In this document: positions 33,444 to 43,300 of the stretch, in pieces | How positions within the stretch are numbered: position 1 is the stretch's first letter | Layout of the letters: the number at the start of each line of letters is the position of its first letter | Source of the DNA: Microtetraspora niveoalba | GTDB lineage: Bacteria > Actinomycetota > Actinomycetes > Streptosporangiales > Streptosporangiaceae | DNA length: 64,000 nucleotides | Assembly (NCBI RefSeq): GCF_001570405.1 | Contig: NZ_BBYM01000025.1 | Coordinates: 1-64,000 of the forward strand | Direction of reading: 5' to 3' | Translations under genes and position numbers: made by a program | The notes under the pieces: model-generated | The model's input: only the letters and a program-made list of their open reading frames with translations | Told to the model about the DNA's origin: nothing | The model's database searches: none

Positions 33444-34358
33444 TCAGCGGCCCTCCTTCGCGATCGCCTCGCGTACGGCGGGGACGATCTCTCCGGCCCA
33501 GCGGCCGAGGAGGACGGAGTCCGGCGCGTCGTGGCCCGCGGAGAAGAGCGTGAAGCCCGAGGCGCCGTGCTCCAGCACGGCCCCGGTCAGTTCCTCGACC
33601 CACTGGCCGGCGGAACCGCCGATCCAACGGCCCTCCCGGTCGCGCGTGGCGGGCAGCGGCCGGTCGGTGACGCGTCCGGGGAGATTGAAGACGGTGCGGA
33701 TCTCACGCGGGTCGCGGCCCGCGGCGGCCGCCGCTTCGTCGATGACCGGCCGCGACGTCCGGTATCGCTCGCTGAGCCAGTCCGCGGCGTGGCCGGGGAT
33801 CCAGCCGTCGGCCACCCGGCCGGTGGCGGCCAGGGATCTGGCGCCGACCGACCCGGTCCACACGGGAGGCGCGGCCACGGGAGCCGGCTCGATCCCGTTC
33901 ACCTGGTAGTGGCGGCCCCGGAAGGTGACCGGCGAGCCCCCGCCCGACAGCGACTTGATCAGGACGATCGCCTCCTCGAAGGCGTCCACCGCGTCGCCCG
34001 GCGACAGCCGCGGCACTCCCATGTCGGAGATCCGGTCCCACAGCCCGCCCGCGCCCATGCCGAGCACGACGCGCCCGCCCGACAGCGCCGACAGCGACGT
34101 CACGGTCCGCGCCAGCATGGGAGCGGGCCGGGTCGGCAGGTTGGTGACGTTGGCGAAGCCGGAGATGTGCCGGGTGCGTCCCAGGACGAACCCGAGGGAG
34201 GCGTAGGCGTCCAGGCGTCCGCCGACGTAGGGGTGGTCCGACAGGGAGAAGTGGTCGAGCCCGTCACGGTCGGCCTGCTGAGCCATCTGCAGCAGTCGCG
34301 GCGCCTCGTCGATGCCGCTGTGCGCGCCGAAGCCGAAGACGACGTGTTGTTCGGACAA
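33444..34358 (-). CDS. LLM-class F420-type oxidoreductase
   Basis: A 304-residue luciferase-like TIM-barrel protein (FGFGAHSGIDEAPRLLQMAQ, DHFSLSDHPYVGG, GRVVLGMGAGGLWDR). Enzymes of this group in actinobacteria usually use coenzyme F420; FMN is an alternative. I chose the TTG at 34358, which has AGGAAAGG seven bases upstream; a GTG at 34430 would extend the protein into the MarR operators with an unlikely FFVRRFRSFR leader. It lies downstream of the marR-like gene behind two palindromic operators, so it is the main predicted target of that repressor. The substrate is unknown; tailoring of a terpene or detoxification of a phenolic or electrophile are both possible. Confidence 0.85.
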   Translation of the reverse strand: MSEQHVVFGFGAHSGIDEAPRLLQMAQQADRDGLDHFSLSDHPYVGGRLDAYASLGFVLGRTRHISGFANVTNLPTRPAPMLARTVTSLSALSGGRVVLGMGAGGLWDRISDMGVPRLSPGDAVDAFEEAIVLIKSLSGGGSPVTFRGRHYQVNGIEPAPVAAPPVWTGSVGARSLAATGRVADGWIPGHAADWLSERYRTSRPVIDEAAAAAGRDPREIRTVFNLPGRVTDRPLPATRDREGRWIGGSAGQWVEELTGAVLEHGASGFTLFSAGHDAPDSVLLGRWAGEIVPAVREAIAKEGR

Positions 34359-34419
34359 TGCTCCGCCTTTCCTGGTGGCCGGCAGCCGGAACGACCGGAA
34401 CCGCCGGACAAAAAAATCA

Positions 34420-34434
34420 GTTCGTGGCACGAAC
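34420..34434. promoter_or_regulatory. MarR operator, site 1
   Basis: Perfect palindrome GTTCGTG-G-CACGAAC upstream of the LLM gene. Its centre is 22 bp (two helical turns) from site 2. Confidence 0.75.
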
Positions 34435-34440
34435 CATATT

Positions 34441-34457
34441 AGTTCGTGCCACGAACT
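34441..34457. promoter_or_regulatory. MarR operator, site 2
   Basis: Perfect 17-bp palindrome AGTTCGTG-C-CACGAACT, just after the marR-like gene and before the LLM gene. It matches sites 1 and 3 in half-sites and spacing. Confidence 0.75.
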
Positions 34458-34490
34458 GCAATTCCCGGCGCCGGGCGAGGCGGCGCGGTC

Positions 34491-34973
34491 TCAGCGCCCG
34501 CGGCCGCCGGCGGCTCCCTCGTCGGGCTCCAGGAACACCGCCGGAACCTTGTTGTCCAGCACGACCCGGCCGAGCAGTCCGGCGAGCGTCTCCTGTTCGG
34601 CGGCGGCGAGCCCCGCCGCCAGTTCCCCGACCCGCCGGCAGGTCTCGGCGTAGAACTCCTCCGCCAGCACGCCGCCCCGACGGGTCAGCGCGACCCGCAC
34701 CGCGCGCGAGTCCTGCGGGTCCGGCCTGCGTTCGACCAGGCCGTTGCGCTCGGTGCGGTCCACCAGGCCGGTGAGGCTCGACTTCGCCAACCCCAGCATC
34801 GCGCCCAGCTCGCTCATGCCGTACGGCTGCGCCATGAGCACGCAGAGCAACTGCCCCTGCTGCGCGGTGAGGCCGTGATCCCGGGCGGAATCGGCGTACA
34901 CGGCGTTCACCAGGAACGTGGACCGCACCAGCGCGGCCACGGCTCCCATCCGGCCCTCATCATGCTTTCCCAC
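34491..34973 (-). CDS. MarR family repressor
   Basis: A 160-residue winged-helix protein. LTAQQGQLLCVLMAQPYGMS, then ELGAMLGLAKSSLTGLVDR (recognition helix), then RRPDPQDSRAVRVALT (wing) are the MarR pattern. Cysteines occur in LLCVL and ETCRRV; whether they sense oxidants is unknown. One palindromic operator (35002-35020) lies just upstream of its start and two more lie after its stop, before the LLM gene, so autoregulation and repression of the LLM gene are likely. Confidence 0.92.
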   Translation of the reverse strand: MGKHDEGRMGAVAALVRSTFLVNAVYADSARDHGLTAQQGQLLCVLMAQPYGMSELGAMLGLAKSSLTGLVDRTERNGLVERRPDPQDSRAVRVALTRRGGVLAEEFYAETCRRVGELAAGLAAAEQETLAGLLGRVVLDNKVPAVFLEPDEGAAGGRGR

Positions 34974-35001
34974 GCGGCCAGGCTAACATCGAAACGCCCG
35001 G

Positions 35002-35020
35002 TAGTTCGCGAGACGAACTA
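35002..35020. promoter_or_regulatory. MarR operator, site 3 (autoregulatory)
   Basis: TAGTTCG-CGAGA-CGAACTA, a perfect inverted repeat with the same AGTTCG/CGAACT half-sites and 5-bp spacing as sites 1 and 2, located 29-47 bp before the marR-like start. Confidence 0.75.
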
Positions 35021-35080
35021 GCCGCGTTCCGCACACGAGAACGCATGGGAGCGGCGCCGCGCGCGTATCCCGACCGGGGC

Positions 35081-37348
35081 TCAGGCGCGGCTCAGGGTGA
35101 GCGTTCCCTCCCCGCTCCGCCTGATCACGATGACGGCGTAGACGCCGGACACCTTCGGGTCCGCGATGGTGACACGTTCGGCCTTGCCCGGCCCGCCCGC
35201 CGCGGAGCGGCGGGCCTTGGAGCGCGGCAGCCCCCAGGTTCCGGAGTCCGGCGCCATCACGAAGAGGTCGACGTCCTGCCCGCCCTGAGGCGTGACGGTG
35301 AACGTCGCGGGCACGCCCTGTTCCACCCGGGTCGTACGGATCTCGACCAGCCGGTCGGCGCCCATCGCGACCTCCATGGGCGTGCCCTTCTCCAGGTCGC
35401 CCTCGGGCGCCTCGGCCACCTCCAGCGCGTACTCCTGGTGGTCGGCGTCCCCGGGGGCGCTCGCGATTAAGGCGTCGTCGGCGGAGGCCGGCTGCACGGC
35501 GACGAAGTCCGCGTTGGCCGCGGCCGGATCCGAGCTGCCGACCGGCGTCTTGGAGTGATCGGGAGGGTACACGTCGAGGTCGACGTTCCCGCCGCTCGCG
35601 GGGGAGGCGACCGCCGCCACCACGGACCACCTGCCGGCCGTGGTGGCGAAGACCGGCAACATCGGGACGTTCGCGGGCCAGCGGGCGATCTTCCGGTCGA
35701 AGACGTCCTCGTAGCGGTGCCCTTCGCTGATGGTGTTCTGGAAGAGCACCGACTTCGCGACGAAACGGTCCTGCTCGCTCAGCCCCGCCACGAACTGGCC
35801 GACGGTGTCGGCGGGCGCCTTCCTGAACGCGGCCACCACCGCCGCCGGGCCCCAGCCGGCGACGTCCCAGTACTTCTCGTTCCGGGCCCCGGAGTCGGCC
35901 AGGTCGAGGAGCGCGCCGGCCACCCGGCCCTCGACGTCGGCCCCGCTGTCCCAGCCCTGGGTGAACCAGGTCGGGCTCTCCATGTCCTCCGGAGGGTCGG
36001 TGGGCTTCCACCGATAGTGCGTGTCGCCGTAGGTCTGGACCGCGAACCAATCGGCCCATCCCTCCGTCCAGGCGCACCTCTCGCCCGACCGGATCGGTCC
36101 GTAGTGCTGCGAGCAGGAAGCCTCGGTCGGCGGCATGTGGCCGTAGGTGTAGTCCATGATGAAGTGACCCACCTCGTGGGCGACCGTCATCTTCTCCAGA
36201 TGCTCCGACGCGTCCAGATGGATCTGGAAGCGGTCGGTGCATTTGCCGGAGACGACGCCCGGGCAGTAGTGCGAGAGGGGCACGACGACGTCGGGCTTCC
36301 ATTTGACGGTCAGCCGCTGACAGGCGGCCTCACCGGGCTTCCAGCAGTCGTTGCCCGGCTGACCCAGCCATCCGGTGTACGCGCTCCACGCGTCGTGGAG
36401 GCGGGCCATGATCCGGAACGCGCCCTCCATCTCGTCGCCGGGCGCGGCCGCGTAGTCGATGATCGTCGTGTCGGTGGCCAGGGGCACGTCCTTCACCACG
36501 GCGCTGTTGGCGAAGTAGTCGAGGCCGGCGCCGGTGCCCGGCTCCTCCACCGTCCACAGCGGGGCCACCGTGGACACCATGAGATAGACGTCCTGGCCGG
36601 TGCCGTCCTCCTCGATGCCGGGGAAGCACGCCCTGTAGCCGCCCGTGGCGTCGGACGTGACCTTGCCGAGCAGGTCGGGGGACCCGACCTCGTCCTTGTC
36701 CCACACCTCCACGGACACGCTGGGCGTACCCCTGACCGCTCCCGTGTCCGGCTCGACGTGCGTGACGCGCCCGCGCACGCAGGTGTCGCCGGCGAGGGTC
36801 GCCGCCGGCGCGAGGGTCTGCTCGGGACGGCTGGGGCGCTCCCGTCGCAGCCCGAAGGTCGACGACTTCTCCCCGATCGTGAGATAGGCGAGCCCCTCGC
36901 TGCTCGGGCCGGGCCGTTCGTCCCGCGCCCGGACGTAGATCGAGGCGGGGCCGGGCGTGACCGCGGTGACCACGCCCTCGAAGCGGACGGGTTTCCCGCG
37001 CCGGGCCCGTTCCGTACGGCTCGCGCGGTCCACGGGGCTGCGCCCGATCATCGCCGCCGTGTGGTCGAGGCCGGCGGGCGGGCGCACCCAGCGCAGGGTG
37101 TCCGGCAGTTCGATGGTGGTCATGGCGTCCGGAACGTCCTGTTTCGGGACCACCTCGACGGTGAGCGTCGCGTTCTGCCCGACGGCCGGAGCCCGGTCGA
37201 GCGAGACGGACACGGTGAAACAGTCCCCCGGAGCGCACGCGGGCGCCGCCGCGTGGGCCGGGGCGGGGACCGCCGCGGTGAGCCCCGCGGCGATCCCTCC
37301 GACGATCAGCAGGTCCGCCAGGGCGGCGGCCGTCAGTCGGCGTAACAT
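35081..37348 (-). CDS. Secreted zinc metalloprotease
   Basis: A 755-residue exported protein with a signal peptide (LTAAALADLLIVGGIAAGLT...AHA). The zincin motif VAHEVGHFIMDYTYGH (His391, Glu392, His395) is followed by CAWTEGWADWFAVQTYGD, which supplies a Glu-type third ligand region. Before the protease are two beta-rich modules with paired cysteines (APACAPGDCF, FPGIEEDG); after it is a long beta-rich C-terminal part with Asp-rich loops (VDLDVYPPD, DVDLFVMAPD) like pre-peptidase C-terminal domains. I cannot give a MEROPS family. It starts 15 bp after the giant RTX gene stop and is surely co-transcribed with it. Processing of the RTX protein, or joint attack on external protein, is possible. 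Confidence 0.85.
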   Translation of the reverse strand: MLRRLTAAALADLLIVGGIAAGLTAAVPAPAHAAAPACAPGDCFTVSVSLDRAPAVGQNATLTVEVVPKQDVPDAMTTIELPDTLRWVRPPAGLDHTAAMIGRSPVDRASRTERARRGKPVRFEGVVTAVTPGPASIYVRARDERPGPSSEGLAYLTIGEKSSTFGLRRERPSRPEQTLAPAATLAGDTCVRGRVTHVEPDTGAVRGTPSVSVEVWDKDEVGSPDLLGKVTSDATGGYRACFPGIEEDGTGQDVYLMVSTVAPLWTVEEPGTGAGLDYFANSAVVKDVPLATDTTIIDYAAAPGDEMEGAFRIMARLHDAWSAYTGWLGQPGNDCWKPGEAACQRLTVKWKPDVVVPLSHYCPGVVSGKCTDRFQIHLDASEHLEKMTVAHEVGHFIMDYTYGHMPPTEASCSQHYGPIRSGERCAWTEGWADWFAVQTYGDTHYRWKPTDPPEDMESPTWFTQGWDSGADVEGRVAGALLDLADSGARNEKYWDVAGWGPAAVVAAFRKAPADTVGQFVAGLSEQDRFVAKSVLFQNTISEGHRYEDVFDRKIARWPANVPMLPVFATTAGRWSVVAAVASPASGGNVDLDVYPPDHSKTPVGSSDPAAANADFVAVQPASADDALIASAPGDADHQEYALEVAEAPEGDLEKGTPMEVAMGADRLVEIRTTRVEQGVPATFTVTPQGGQDVDLFVMAPDSGTWGLPRSKARRSAAGGPGKAERVTIADPKVSGVYAVIVIRRSGEGTLTLSRA

Positions 37349-37363
37349 CGGCGTCTCTCCTGA

Positions 37364-40300
37364 TCAGCCCGCGCAGGCGACGGGCGAGTCGAAGTGTCCG
37401 GGTGAGGTGGGGTACGGCGAGCCGCTGTCGTTCGCGGGGATCGCCAGCTCGCGCGCGCCCGAGGCGTCGCCCGCTCCGCGGCCCGCGCCGGCGCCCCAGG
37501 CCACCTTGGCCAGGAAGTCGAGCATCGCCGGGGAGTGCTGGCGGACGATGTTGTGGCCGCCGTTGGCCGGACCGCAGTGCGTGTAGAGGTTGAACGAGCC
37601 GTTCCAGTCGATCATCTTGTCGCCGGGGTTGGGTCCGTTGGCGGTCCGGTCGCCCTGCAGCACGTCCCGATCCGCGCCGCCGTACTGCCAGTCGACGCCC
37701 TGGTGGTGCTGGTCGTCGGCGGCGGACGCGTTGTCCTTGTCCGTCATCCGGAACCACAGGCAGGGGTCCACGACGGTCGTGAGCGTGCCGTCGGGCATAC
37801 GCCCGGGGGCGCACGCGTCCGGGTAGGAGCCGCGCGGGTTGTAGTCGAGCAGGTCGGCCCCGGCGCCTCCGAAGAGGTGGTCGACGAACCGGTCGCCGGT
37901 GCCCCGGGCGGCCGGGTCGAACGCGCCGCCGGAGAGGCAGTCGGCGGTCGCGGCGTCGAGGACCGGGTCGCAGCCCTTGCCGCCCCAGATGACGTCGTCG
38001 CCGTCTCCGCCGAAGACCTCGTCGCCGCCGCTGTCGCCGTTGACCAGGTCGTCGCCGGCGCCGCCGTGCATGTTGTCGCGGCCCGGCCCGCCGCGCATGC
38101 GGTCGTCGCCTCCCGCGGCGAAGCCGTCGTGCGGCATGGCGGCGCTCACCCATGTGTCGCCGTCCGCGTCGTGCAGCAGGTCGACGCGGCGGTCGTAGGA
38201 GCCGAGCGGGAAGCCCCGGTAGGTCTCCTTCGGCGGGGCGTTGAGGCTGACCGTGAAGCCGAGCCGCTGCGCGTCCCCGGCGTCGATCCGCTCGTTCACC
38301 ACGCCGCCGCGGTCGCCGAGCATGGCGTCCTCGCCCTCGCCGCCGTACATCTCGTCGTCGCCGAGCTCGCCGAACAGGTCGTCGTCGCCGGCGCCGCCGT
38401 GCAGCCGGTCGTCGCCGTCCTGGCCCCACAGCCCGTCGTCGCCCGTGTCGCCGTACAGGCGGTCGTCGCCGTAGGCGCCCTCCGGCTCGCACGTCGCCCG
38501 GGCCTGGGTGCAGAACCGGGTGGAGTCGCCGGGCAGCGCCGGGTCGTGCGTACGGGCGCGCGTCGCGTCGGGGGGCGCCTGCCCCGCCGGGTAGCGCTCG
38601 GTGTAGACGCGCTCGCCGCTCGCGGTGAGCGTGCGCACGAGCGAGCCGTTGTCGCCGAGCAGCACGTCGGCTCCGCCGCCGCCCTCGATCGCGTCGCCCT
38701 CGTCGGCCGCGCCCGGCCGGGCCGAGCCGCCGATCAGGTCGTCCTGTCCGGGGGTGGCGTCCTCTCCCTCCAGTTCCGCGGGCTCGCTCGCGGTCCCCTT
38801 CCAGCCGGGGTCGTCGAGCGGCTCGCTCGTGGTCTGGGCGGACTCGGCCGACAGCGGGAGGTCGCCGCGGATCTGGTCCGCGCCGCCGCCGCCCTCGGCG
38901 TAGTCTCCCTGGCCGCCGCCGGAGATCTGGTCGTCGCCGTCCTGTCCCCACAGCACGTCCACGCCGGAGCCGCCGGAGACGCGGTCGGCGCCGGAGCCGC
39001 CGCCGAGGAGCGTGACCGCGCGCGGAGTCATCGGCTTTCCGTCCGACCCGGCTCTGACCGTCACCCGGGCCGGCTCGCCCTCGCGCGTCACCAGGGCGTT
39101 GTCGCCGAGGACGACATCGTCTCCGGGGCCGCCGAAGAGCGCGTCGGCGGCGTCGTCCGCCGCGACGCCCGAGCCGCCGACGAGGTCGTCGTCGCCCCGG
39201 CCGCCCTCGATCCAGTCCACGCCGGGTCCGCCCTCGGCGTGGTCGTCGCCGTCCCGGCCGTGCAGCCGGTCGGGGCCGTCCTGGCCGAGGAGGGTGTCGT
39301 CGCCGGGGCCGCCGTCGGCGACGTCCGCGCCGACGCCGCCCTCCAGGCGGTCGTCACCGGGGTCGCCGAACACCCGGTCGGGCCCGATCCCGCCGTACGC
39401 GATGTCGTCGCCGGCTCCGCCGTGGATCACGTCCGGGCCGCCGGCCTCCTCCGGCGTCCCGTCCCGGTCGAAGGGACCGGTGGCGTCGCCGTTGTCGCCG
39501 ACGAGCCGGTCGGCCCCGTCGTCGCCGTAGAGCGTGTCGCCCCCGTCGGCCCGGCCCGCCGTACGGCTGCCGCCGACGACCAGGTCGTCGCCGGGGCCGC
39601 CGAAGGCGGTGTCCTCGCCCGCCTCGCCCACGACGGTGTCGTCCTGGGCTCCGCCGTACAGGGTGTCGTCGCCGGGGCCGCCGGTCACCTCGTCGGCCCC
39701 GTCGTCGCCGAACGCGGTGTCGTCGCCCGAGCCGCCGCTGACGGAGTCGTCGCCCGCGCCGCCGGACAGCCGGTCGTCGCCCCGCTCGCCGCAGACGCGG
39801 TCCCGGCCGCCGCCCGCCTCGACCCGGTCGGCTCCGCCGCCGGCCGAGACGGTCTCCGCGCCATCGCCGCCGAGGACGAGGTCGCGGCCGTCGCCGTCGC
39901 CGTCGTGCTCCTCGCACGGCTCGGCCCGCTGCCGGTCGCCGAATATCGTCGCGCCGCCGTCGCCGCCCACGATGTGGTCGTCGCCGTCGCCGCCGACCAG
40001 CAGCTTGGCCGAGGGTTCCACGCCCGCGGGCAGCGGCAGGTGCCGCACCTTCCTGACCGGTCCGAAGTCGTCGCGGCCCTCGGCCTCGCCGACGTCGGAC
40101 GGCTCCGCGATCACCCAGTCGTCGCCGGGGCCACCGAAGATCTCGTCCTTGCCGTGACCGCCCGCGAGGACGTCGTCTCCGCCGCCTCCGAGGATCCGTA
40201 CGTGCTCGCCCGGCCGGGAGCCGCCGGCGACCAGGTCGACGGCCTGCCCGCCGTACACCGTGTCGTCGCCCGCGCCGGTGTCGACGAGGTTCGGGCCCGA

Positions 40301-43300
40301 GTCGGGCGGACCCGCCGCGTCCGGGCCGAACTCCTCGCGCGGCCCGGTGTGGATCTCGTCGGCGGCGGAGCCGCCGGTGAGGGTGTCGCGGCCCGGCCCG
40401 CCGACCAGCAGGCTCGGCTGGGCGCGGTAGCGGGGCGACGGGTCGGTCACGGCGAGCGGGCTGTCGGAGGCGACGCCGATGGTGTCGTCCCCGCCGTTGC
40501 CCCACAGGTGGTTCCGGCCGAGCCCGGCGGCGATGCGGTCGTCGCCGTCGCCCGGGCCGTCGGCGGGCGCGCCGGGCAGGCCGTCCGCGTCCCAGTCGGC
40601 GACCTCGACCTTGCCGACCTTCCGGATGGCGGGGGTCAGGCGGCCGTCACCGGCCACCCAGCCGCCCGCGCCACCCACGGTCAGGTGGTCGTCGCCGGGG
40701 CCGCCGGCCACGATCGCGACCCGCTTGCCCTGCTCGTCGTACAGGTCGGCACTGGTGATCTGGTCGTCGCCCGGACCGCCGTCCACGATGTTGGTCCCGG
40801 AGCCGGCCAGGATCATGTCGTCGCCGTCGCCGCCGAACGCCACGACCTTCCGATCGAACGGGTACGGCGCGCCGGAGTCGTCGGCGTACCCCTGGAAGAC
40901 CAGCCGCAGCGCGCCCTTCGCGCCGCGCCCGTCGGCGAGCACCCGGTCGAGGCCGCCGGTGCGGTGCTCCTCGCGCACGCCGAGCGCGCTGACGACGAAG
41001 CCCTCGTCGCCGGGGAGCTGGCTGACCGTCCACTGCTCGGCGTCGTCACTCGGCTTGGCCGTGCTGCCGCCCCTGGCCGCGCGCATCGGGCCGATGTGCA
41101 GCACCAGCGCGCTTCCGCTCTCGGTCGCGAGCTTCGGCGGGTCCTCGTCGCACTTCGGTTTCGCGGAGAAGTCGAGCAGCGTGGCCTCGACGATCGTCCA
41201 GTCGAAACGTTTCTTGAAGATCGAGAACCCGATCTCCACCCAGGCCTTCAGGTAGACCTTGAGCTTGCCGTCCATGGTGAACAGGCACAGCGGGTTGCGC
41301 AGCAGGACGCCCGAGAACTCGTAGAACCTGAACTTGCCGTCGTTGTTCGGGTCGGCCCAGAGCATGGAGACGGTCAGCGCGATGCCGCCGCTCACTCCCG
41401 CCTTGACGAGCAGCAGGTCGACCGCCGCTCCGGCCTCCAGCGTGCCGTACAGCGTGATCGCGGGCAGGGGCCGGCCGCGCTCGTCGGCGGTCCTCAGATA
41501 GAGGCTGTCGAGGATCTGGAGATCGGCCTCGCCCTGCTCGATCGCCTTGCGGATGCCGTACGTGTCGAAGCCCGCCCTGATCCGCGCCTCGACGCCGGCG
41601 GTGCCGGAGATGACCACCATGATGGGCGGCGGCGCGTACACCGGGCCGAAGGACTGGCTGTAGGTGAAGCCGAGGCGCAGCGGGCCGGAGTCGTACTCGA
41701 CCAGCTCCACGTCCTTGCCCATCAGCAGACTGAAGATCGACCGGCCCGCGTTGTCGAGCACGGGGAAGCTGAAGCCCGCGCTCTTGGAGCGCGTCATCGG
41801 TCCCTGCTCGGCGGCCGCGGCCTTGCCCTCGCCCTTGCCCTTGGCGCAGTTCCTGGCCCCCTGGTCGAGCGCCGCGAACAGGTCGTCCGTCTTCGGGGCC
41901 ACGTCCTTGATCAGGGAGTCCGCCACGTCCGGCGAGTTCGCCGTGGTGAGCGCCCGGTCCCCGGCCACGGTGAAGTCGCCGATGGGGATGTGCAGCTCGC
42001 CCTGGCAGTCGGGAAGGGAGGAGACCAGCTTCAGGATCTCGACCGCACGCTCGATGAACTGGGTCGCCTTGCCGCCGCCCAGCGTGTTGTACTTCTCGGC
42101 GATCGTCATCAGGTTGACGTCGCCGCCGCCCGCGGCCCGGCTCAGGTCGGACAGCACCGGAATCGGCGCGTAGAGCTGGTCGACCACCGGCCGGACCGGG
42201 TCGGTGAGCCGTTTGACCTGGGTCACCACCGGGCCGAGGACCGTACGGAAGAAGTCACCGGCCTCCAGGTTCACGTTCGTGAACGCGATGGACAGATTCG
42301 CCGGGTCGGGGGCGCCTCCCTTGGTGAGATCCCAGTCGAGGTGGAAGTCGCCGAACAGTCCCGGGAGCATCGGCGAGCCGGGCGTCACGGTGAAGCGCCA
42401 GTCGATCGCCGTGTTGGCGTGCAGCGAGGTCTCCACCAGGTCGCCGGCGTCGGCGAGCTGGGCGAGCCCGATCCGGCCGACGGGCTTGAGCCCGATGCCG
42501 AAGGTCCCCGCGAACAGGTCGGGCGACTGCGGCGTGCGGTTCTTCAGGGTGATGTCCAGGATGGCCAGCTTCGCCGTGATCTCCTCGGGCAGCGAGACGT
42601 TCACGCCGACGTCGGCCCGCGGCCTGCTGTCCGGCGTGGCGTCCACGTAGAAGCCGCTGGTCCTGTCCAGGCCAACAGTCGCCTCGATCCGCCAGCCGAC
42701 CTTGGCCTGCACGCCCTTTCCGGGGCCCTGGCGCAGCGCGAGGCCGGGGATGCCGATGTCCAGCCGCCGCTCCAGGCTCGCGCAGCCCTCGACGCAGCCC
42801 TTCGCCGGGTCGACGACGCCCTTGCCGACGCTGATCTTGAACGCGATGCCGGTCAGCTCGGCGCCCTTGGCCTCGTCACAGGCCTCGGGTTTGGCGGGAT
42901 CGGGGTTCGGCGCCTGGACGCAGGTGATCAGCGGTTGCACGCCGGGGCCGATCTTGGGCGCCAGCTCGGCGTTGTACCACTCGCGCAGGCCCTTGCCGGT
43001 GCCGCTCGGCACCTTGCCCATCGCCGCCTTCACCTCCGCGCGCTTGGCGCCGATGAAGTCCGCGCCCTGCTGCAGGTCGTGGCCGACCATCGGCAGCTTG
43101 CCGTCGTATGCGGCGATGCGCATGCCGGTCTCCAGCGCGGCCAGGTAGCGGTCGATGCCCTCGCCCAGGTTGCTCCAGTCCAGCTCCAGCCCCGCGGGCA
43201 GCGTGGAGAAGTCGAACGAGGGCAGCTCCAGCCGGTCGATGTCGCCGGGCAGCTTCGTGGTCAGGTCGAACATCTCGGCCAGCCGGGCCGCCCTGGGCAG

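Noticed and set aside
34359-34430. N-terminal extension of the LLM oxidoreductase from a GTG at 34430
   Set aside because: It would translate through the MarR operator and promoter region; the TTG at 34358 has a good ribosome binding site and fits the domain start.
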